Positions 7,402-11,619 of a stretch of DNA of 11,619 nt are shown piece after piece. The notes below the pieces were generated by a model. It was not told the origin of the DNA and did no database searches. It saw nothing but the letters and a program-made list of their open reading frames with translations. The stretch covers positions 1 to 11,619 of the forward strand of contig CACXFW010000007.1 of assembly GCA_902767065.1 (NCBI GenBank). Direction: 5' to 3'. Position 1 is the stretch's first letter; every line of letters begins with the position of its first letter. A program made the translations under genes and the position numbers. This stretch comes from an uncultured Lachnospiraceae bacterium (GTDB taxonomy: Bacteria; Bacillota; Clostridia; Lachnospirales; Lachnospiraceae).

Positions 7402-7486
7402 TTCTGACAATATCCGTTCGGATTCAGGTCCCGTAATCGAAACTGCTTCGCCCCTCAAGACTCAACCTTTCGAACGGGATCCGGCT
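7402..7486. repeat. Structured dispersed repeat, copy 2 (queA leader)
   Basis: Second copy of the element at 111-195, without gaps. The small hairpin at 7412-7423 is identical, as is the core of the 25-nt loop (CCCTCAAGAC). In the outer stem (7425-7434 with 7474-7483) one pair becomes a mismatch and one a G-U wobble, so the fold is kept but weaker than in copy 1. It lies 35 nt upstream of the queA start on the minus strand, making it part of the queA leader if transcription comes from upstream. It matches no riboswitch class I recognise. Confidence 0.8.
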
Positions 7487-7495
7487 CCTTAAGGC

Positions 7496-7545
7496 ACTGT
7501 CCGGAAACCACCTGCGCAAAAAGCACACAGGTGTTGCCGGACAGT
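7496..7545. repeat. Long hairpin between 6S RNA and queA
   Basis: ACTGTCCGG (7496-7504) pairs perfectly with CCGGACAGT (7537-7545). Inside, CACCTG pairs with CAGGTG, leaving a loop of about 13 nt that contains AAAAA (TTTTT on minus). No T-tract follows the outer stem in either direction. It may be a terminator variant, an RNA processing site, or an extension of the adjoining repeat element. Confidence 0.6.
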
Positions 7546-7557
7546 TCTAAACATCGA

Positions 7558-7583
7558 AAGAGGACAGCATAACGCGTCCTCTT
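7558..7583 (-). terminator. Hairpin downstream of 6S RNA, weak terminator candidate
   Basis: AAGAGGAC (7558-7565) pairs with GTCCTCTT (7576-7583) around a 10-nt loop. On the minus strand it begins about 15 nt past the 3' end of the 6S closing stem and is followed only by TCG after TT. The T-run is short, so termination efficiency is doubtful. Confidence 0.35.
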
Positions 7584-7593
7584 CCACTCTTTT

Positions 7594-7775
7594 TAAAGCC
7601 CGAAGTGCCGGTGCCCCGCCTTTTGACTCCTAGCGTAAAGCCAGGTGGGTAACCGCAGCATACGTCTCTGTCTTCCGTTCGAAGACGGCCTGACATCGAT
7701 CGCAGCAATCTGGGGAACCCGTTCAAGTCGATGTAGGTTCAAAAATAAACAGAACTGTCGCACACCCCAGGCAGC
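7594..7775 (-). ncRNA. ssrS: 6S RNA (candidate ssrS)
   Basis: About 180 nt, the normal 6S length. 6S RNA mimics an open promoter and sequesters the housekeeping RNA polymerase holoenzyme. A closing stem is visible on the minus strand: GCCTGGGGTGT (7772-7762) pairs over 11 positions, some G-U, with GCACTTCGGGC (7608-7598). Inside, the 5' side has GAACCTACATCGA and GGGTTCCCC, the latter pairing with GGTTACCC. The apex is the hairpin GTCTTC/GAAGAC, and the 3' side of the bubble carries the hairpin CCTGGC-TTTAC-GCTAGG. These blocks match what I remember of clostridial 6S RNAs. A -10-like TATAAA (7784-7779) suits a start near 7772-7775, but no good -35 is seen. It follows pheT by 40 nt. A short open frame across it (7593-7799) is a shadow. 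Confidence 0.75.
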
Positions 7776-7815
7776 AATTTTATATTCTTGTTTTGACAAG
7801 TCTATTATGCCATTA

Positions 7816-10236
7816 TTACTCTCTTAAGTCAATATCCAATGTTCTGTGAAGCACCTTCAAAATCTTCGAGACGGCGGAATCGATTATGTCAGGCGTCAAT
7901 GCTTCCTCCTGCGGTGTGAACGTCACGGTAAACGCCATGGATCGTCTGTCCTTCGGGATCGGAATTCCCTCATAGATATCGAACAGGGAGACATCGCTCA
8001 CATACTTGCTGGCAGAGCGGATCGCCTCTTCCACCTGCGCGCAGGTGATACTCTTGCTCATCACAAGGGCGAGGTCTCTCTTTTCCACCGGGAACTTCGG
8101 AATCGGTGTGAACCGGACATGGCTGTCATAGTATTTCTCCAGAAGGCTCAGATCGATCTCCAGAAGGTAAGCCTTCGTCCTGAGGTTAAAGGTCTTCATC
8201 ACTTCATAGCGTACGGTCCCAAGGTATCCGACCCTCTCTCCCTCCAGGACAATCTCCGCGCACTGATATGGGTGCAGGAACGGTTTCGTCAGGGCCTGGT
8301 ACGTAAAATGAACCCGCAGGAACCGGGCAACCGTATCCGCGATTCCTTTCAATGTGAAGAAGCTTTCATTCGGCCCCCAGATTCCGGCGCAGAGCGTTTC
8401 CTTCTCTTCCGGATAGTCTGACAACGGAAGGGACCTGGCTTCAAAGCGGCTTGCTATCTCGAAAAGTCTTCCTTCAATGATCCCGGCTTTTTCATTTCGC
8501 TCGATCGCGCGCATCATGCTCGGAGCCAGCGTTGTGCGAAGGATGGACAGATCTTCATTGATCGGATTCAGGATGCGGATCGCTTCCCGCTCCGGCGCAT
8601 CCTCATCATACAGCATCAGATCCAGATCTGCCGGGCTGTAGAAGGAATAATGCATTGCCTCGTACAGTCCCTCGGCACACAGCCTTTCCTTCAGGGCCTT
8701 GACCGTCTTCTGCTTCAGAGTCAGTCCGCCGGCCGTCACGGCGGCAGTTGCAAGCATGGTGGGACGGATGTGGTCATAGCCATACATCCGGATGACCTCC
8801 TCGGAGATATCCGGATCATTTTCAATATCCGTACGGAATGCCGGGACCATCAGATGGAGGGCATCCCCGTCCGCCTCCGGCTCAAATCCGAGATTGCTAA
8901 GGATCCGGAGAATCTCCCCGGTCGGAACCTGGATTCCGAGTACCGCATTGACCTTCCGGATCGAGACAGTCAGGGGAGAAGGCTCTACAGAGTTTCCGGT
9001 ATTCGTATCACAATGCGTCCTGGCGACCTTTCCGCAGCCAAGCTCCTCAGTCAGGTGAAGCGCGCGCTTCATTGCCATAACGGTCGTATATTCATCCACA
9101 CCCTTCTCAAACCGCGCGCTGGCGTCGGTACGTTTTCCAAGCGCCCTGCTGGTGTGCCGGATATTGTCACGCATGAACTTCGCAGACTCGTACAGGACCG
9201 CGCCTGTCGTATCCCGGATCTCGGAATTCAGACCCCCCATGACGCCCGCAAGCGCGACAGGGCCCTCCGCGTCGCAGATGCACAACGTGTTCTCACCACA
9301 GACATATTCCTGCTCATCCAGCGTCGTGATCACTTCCCCCTTTTTCGCGCGGCGGACCACAATCCGTCCTCCGCGGATAAAGTCTTCGTCAAATGCATGC
9401 ATGGGCTGCCCGAGCTCCAGAAGCACATAGTTCGTGATATCGACGATATTCGATATGGAATTCATCCCGGCCAGCGCCAGCCTTCTGCGCATCCAGGCGG
9501 GAGAAGGCGCAATCCTGACATCATAGACATAATGCCCGATATAACGCGGGCACAGATCCGCATCTTCCACCGTGACGCTGAAGCCTTCCTTCTCCACTTC
9601 TGTCGGATGGTATTCCAGCGAAGGCTCCTTCAGCTTTTTGCCAAGAACTGCCGCAACCTCGCGCGCGATGCCGAAGATGCTCTGGCAGTCAGGACGGTTC
9701 GCCGTGACCGCAATGTCAAACAGCCAGTCATCCAGACCGACGATCGGCTTGATGTCCGCGCCGACGCTCGCATCGTCAGGCAGCTCGAGAAGGCCGTTGT
9801 ACCCGGCTCCGGGATACAGGTCTTCATTCAGCCCAAGCTCTGTCCCGGAACACAGCATTCCATAAGAATCATATCCGCGCAGTTTCCCCTTCCTGATCTT
9901 CATCACGCCTTCCACGGTGACATGATCCTTTGCGGTCTGATAGACCGTAGCCCCGACAAGGGCAAGGGGGAACTTCTTTCCCGCCGCGACGTTGTCCGCA
10001 CCGCAGCACACCTGGAAGATACCGTGCTCTCCCGCGTTGACGGTTGTCACATGCAGATGGGTATCCGGCACCGGCTCGCAGGTTTCGACCAGACCGACAA
10101 CGACCCCGCTGATGTCCTCGCCTGCCTGGTGCAGCTCTTCCACTTCAAATCCGCAGGAAAACAGCTTCTCCTGAAGCTCCTGCGGCGTCACATCGATTTC
10201 AACATATTCTTTCAGCCAGCTTAATGGTGCTAACAT
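7816..10236 (-). CDS. pheT: Phenylalanyl-tRNA synthetase beta subunit
   Basis: 806 aa, full length for bacterial PheT. It forms the alpha2-beta2 enzyme with PheS that charges tRNA-Phe, and it carries editing and tRNA-binding parts. Domains in order: N-terminal helix (MLAPLSWLKEYVEID), EMAP-like tRNA-binding fold (about 40-155), B3/B4 editing domain (about 210-385, with SNIVDITNYVLLELGQPMHA at 262-281 and SARFEKGVDEY at 373-383), B5 domain (about 410-485), catalytic-like core (about 490-695, DLSILRTTLAPSMM) and the C-terminal anticodon-binding FDX-ACB domain (about 713-806, FPVEKRDLALVM). GGAGG lies 5 nt before the ATG. It starts 24 nt after pheS and is clearly in the same operon. No truncation or frameshift. 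Confidence 0.98.
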   Translation of the reverse strand: MLAPLSWLKEYVEIDVTPQELQEKLFSCGFEVEELHQAGEDISGVVVGLVETCEPVPDTHLHVTTVNAGEHGIFQVCCGADNVAAGKKFPLALVGATVYQTAKDHVTVEGVMKIRKGKLRGYDSYGMLCSGTELGLNEDLYPGAGYNGLLELPDDASVGADIKPIVGLDDWLFDIAVTANRPDCQSIFGIAREVAAVLGKKLKEPSLEYHPTEVEKEGFSVTVEDADLCPRYIGHYVYDVRIAPSPAWMRRRLALAGMNSISNIVDITNYVLLELGQPMHAFDEDFIRGGRIVVRRAKKGEVITTLDEQEYVCGENTLCICDAEGPVALAGVMGGLNSEIRDTTGAVLYESAKFMRDNIRHTSRALGKRTDASARFEKGVDEYTTVMAMKRALHLTEELGCGKVARTHCDTNTGNSVEPSPLTVSIRKVNAVLGIQVPTGEILRILSNLGFEPEADGDALHLMVPAFRTDIENDPDISEEVIRMYGYDHIRPTMLATAAVTAGGLTLKQKTVKALKERLCAEGLYEAMHYSFYSPADLDLMLYDEDAPEREAIRILNPINEDLSILRTTLAPSMMRAIERNEKAGIIEGRLFEIASRFEARSLPLSDYPEEKETLCAGIWGPNESFFTLKGIADTVARFLRVHFTYQALTKPFLHPYQCAEIVLEGERVGYLGTVRYEVMKTFNLRTKAYLLEIDLSLLEKYYDSHVRFTPIPKFPVEKRDLALVMSKSITCAQVEEAIRSASKYVSDVSLFDIYEGIPIPKDRRSMAFTVTFTPQEEALTPDIIDSAVSKILKVLHRTLDIDLRE

Positions 10237-10260
10237 GGTTTCCTCCGTATTTCCCTTCTC

Positions 10261-11307
10261 TCAGGACCTGTCACTGATCTGGTTCAATACCCTCAGATCC
10301 GACTCAAAGAGCTGCTTGATATTATTGATGCCGTATTTGAGCATGGCGACGCGCTCGATGCCGATTCCGAATGCAAGTCCGGAATAGACATCCGGGTCGA
10401 TCCCGCAGTTCTCAAGGACTTTGCGATTGACGATACCGGCACCCAGAACTTCGATCCATCCGGTATGCTTGCAGAAGGAGCATCCCTTGCCCCCGCATTC
10501 AAAACAGCTCACATCGACCTCCACCGAAGGTTCGGTGAATGGAAAATAAGAGGGACGAAGCCTGGTGTGCGTCTGGGGGCCGAAGACCTTCTTCACAAAG
10601 ACATCCAGCATGCCCTGCAGGTCGCCGAGCGTGATGCCCTGATCGACTACCAGACCCTCCATCTGGGAAAACATCGGACTGTGCGTCGCATCGTCATCCG
10701 AGCGGAATACCTTGCCCGGGCTGAGAATCTTGATCGGCGGCTTTTTCGTTTCCATGACATGAATCTGGGCTGAAGAGGTCTGTGTGCGAAGCACGAAGTC
10801 CGGCGCGAGATAGAACGTATCCTGCATGTCCCTGGCCGGATGATCCTTCGGTGTATTCAGCGCGGTGAAATTGTAATAATCATTTTCCACCTCGGTCCCT
10901 TCATAGATCTCAAATCCCATGCCCGAAAAGACTTCAATCAGCTGGTTGCGGACCTGCGTCACCGGATGAAGGTTGCCGGTTTTGCGGCTGTGGGAAGGAA
11001 GGGTGATATCGATCTTTTCATTTTCATAGATCCTGTCAAGCTCCTTCCTGCGCATCTGCTCATCCAGCGAATTGAAATAGTTCATCGCCCAGTTCTTCAG
11101 CTCATTGACGTTCTTTCCAAATTCCGCTCTCTGAGAAGGGTCGACCTCCTTCATGTACTTCATCAGCTGGCCGACCTTTCCGGTCTTGTCCAGAAAAGAC
11201 TTTCTGAGTTCATAGACCGTCCTTGAATCGGAAAGCCCGCTGGACTCCGCCCGGATCGCATCTCTGACAGAGGCGATTTTCTTTTGCAGTTCTTCCAGAT
11301 TTGTCAT
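10261..11307 (-). CDS. pheS: Phenylalanyl-tRNA synthetase alpha subunit
   Basis: 348 aa, the usual length of bacterial PheS, the catalytic subunit that activates phenylalanine and transfers it to tRNA-Phe. An N-terminal coiled-coil domain (about 1-90) binds tRNA. The class II core follows: motif 2 [20 protein letters not shown] (201-220), a [17 protein letters not shown] insert with four Cys at 268, 271, 276 and 279, and motif 3 [18 protein letters not shown] (310-327). Ala312 in GLAFG corresponds to the residue known to set amino acid selectivity in E. coli PheS. The start at 11307 is chosen because similarity begins at [10 protein letters not shown] and AGAGGAAG lies just upstream. The frame is open to 11511, but that extension reads through a terminator and is not coding. 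Confidence 0.98.
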   Translation of the reverse strand: MTNLEELQKKIASVRDAIRAESSGLSDSRTVYELRKSFLDKTGKVGQLMKYMKEVDPSQRAEFGKNVNELKNWAMNYFNSLDEQMRRKELDRIYENEKIDITLPSHSRKTGNLHPVTQVRNQLIEVFSGMGFEIYEGTEVENDYYNFTALNTPKDHPARDMQDTFYLAPDFVLRTQTSSAQIHVMETKKPPIKILSPGKVFRSDDDATHSPMFSQMEGLVVDQGITLGDLQGMLDVFVKKVFGPQTHTRLRPSYFPFTEPSVEVDVSCFECGGKGCSFCKHTGWIEVLGAGIVNRKVLENCGIDPDVYSGLAFGIGIERVAMLKYGINNIKQLFESDLRVLNQISDRS

Positions 11308-11331
11308 TTGCTTCCTCTTTTCTTTCTCCAC

Positions 11332-11347
11332 ATGATTGCATGATTGC
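11332..11347. repeat. 8-bp tandem duplication upstream of pheS
   Basis: ATGATTGC occurs twice head to tail (11332-11339 and 11340-11347), directly before the AG-rich ribosome binding region of pheS. It may be chance or a slippage product. No function is evident. Confidence 0.6.
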
Positions 11348-11374
11348 AATGTCTTCCGCCCGGCTGTGGCAATG

Positions 11375-11436
11375 GCGCAAAGAGCTCCTTTTGCGCGGCC
11401 TGATCGCTGAAACGATCCCTCTTTCCCTGAATCGTT
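11375..11436 (-). promoter_or_regulatory. Structured pheS leader with competing hairpins
   Basis: Three short hairpins lie between the terminator and pheS: GCGCAAA/TTTGCGC (11375-11381 and 11390-11396), GATCG/CGATC (11402-11406 and 11413-11417), and AACGAT/ATCGTT (11411-11416 and 11431-11436). The last two overlap and exclude each other. The T-box consensus (AGGGTGGNACCGCG) that usually controls pheST in Firmicutes is not found on the minus strand here, and there is no Phe-rich leader peptide. Nor is there a convincing -35/-10 pair. Confidence 0.3.
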
Positions 11437-11448
11437 ACGAAGATCCGA

Positions 11449-11486
11449 AAAGACCCGTCCCGGATCCTGCTCCGGGACGGGTCTTT
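11449..11486. terminator. Strong intrinsic terminator upstream of pheS (possibly bidirectional)
   Basis: A perfect 16-bp GC-rich stem (11449-11464 with 11471-11486) has a 6-nt loop, a TCTTTT tail on the minus strand and TCTTT on the plus strand. It most simply ends the transcript arriving from beyond the right edge. One minus-strand frame open from the edge stops at 11513, 24 nt before the stem, but its residues look unlike a known protein. A role as a pheS attenuator is possible but no antiterminator is seen. Confidence 0.8.
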
Positions 11487-11619
11487 GGACACGCTCACAG
11501 CTGTTTGACATGTTATAGAAAACGGCAGTCCATCGCGTTTTCTATGAGCCTCCGGCAGGATGCGCAGGAATCTGACAGGGTCTTATACCGCTTTCGCGGC
11601 GCAGATCCTGCGCGGTAAA

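Noticed and set aside
8650..10224. 524-codon open frame on the plus strand
   Set aside because: It lies wholly antisense to pheT, whose domains are complete. The translation is rich in His, Arg and Asp with no family motifs, as expected of a shadow frame in GC-rich DNA.
11308..11511. N-terminal extension of the pheS frame
   Set aside because: It would be translated through a 16-bp terminator stem. PheS similarity starts at the ATG at 11307.
11513..11617. C-terminal end of an upstream minus-strand gene
   Set aside because: A 34-codon frame is open from the edge and stops just before the terminator, but another frame is open too (stop TAG about 30 nt earlier), and neither looks like a known protein. 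Undecidable without the flanking sequence.
11308..11619. T-box riboswitch controlling pheST
   Set aside because: The conserved T-box sequence with its UGGN bulge is absent from the minus strand here.

Overview
The window looks like chromosome of a Bacillota bacterium, most likely class Clostridia (Lachnospiraceae-like). I infer this from the adjacent pheS/pheT pair with a clostridial-type CxxC...CxxC insert in PheS, strong GGAGG ribosome binding sites, a Firmicute-style 6S RNA, and a compact type IV pilus-like operon. Base composition looks balanced to slightly GC-rich by eye. Every confident gene lies on the minus strand, so the window is best read from right to left.

Right end (about 10,237-11,619): a very strong intrinsic terminator closes an unseen upstream transcript. 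A structured pheS leader without a recognisable T-box follows, then pheS. Centre-right (7,380-10,236): pheT starts 24 nt after pheS, and about 40 nt after pheT lies a candidate 6S RNA (ssrS). Next come two hairpins and one copy of a structured repeat, which sits in the leader of queA (7,367-6,297, queuosine synthesis).

Centre-left (2,065-6,221): a perfect tandem duplication of a 47-bp unit carries a good sigma-A-type promoter. It drives a tight six-gene operon: a PilC/GspF platform protein, four small single-membrane-pass proteins resembling minor pilins or pseudopilins, and a PilT-family ATPase. No PilB, major pilin or prepilin peptidase is visible, and the small proteins lack a clean prepilin cleavage motif. 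This makes the operon the least described system in the window.

Left end (1-1,875): a cytoplasmic GH13 alpha-glucosidase/amylase-family enzyme with an intact catalytic triad. The last 270 bases hold no confident gene. They contain a second copy of the structured repeat (about 89% identical to the one before queA, same orientation) and a long near-perfect inverted repeat at 16-73.

How the parts relate: pheST charges tRNA-Phe, QueA modifies tRNA and 6S RNA modulates RNA polymerase, so the right half is translation and transcription housekeeping. The pilus-like operon is an envelope machine, and the GH13 enzyme is carbohydrate metabolism unrelated to its neighbours.
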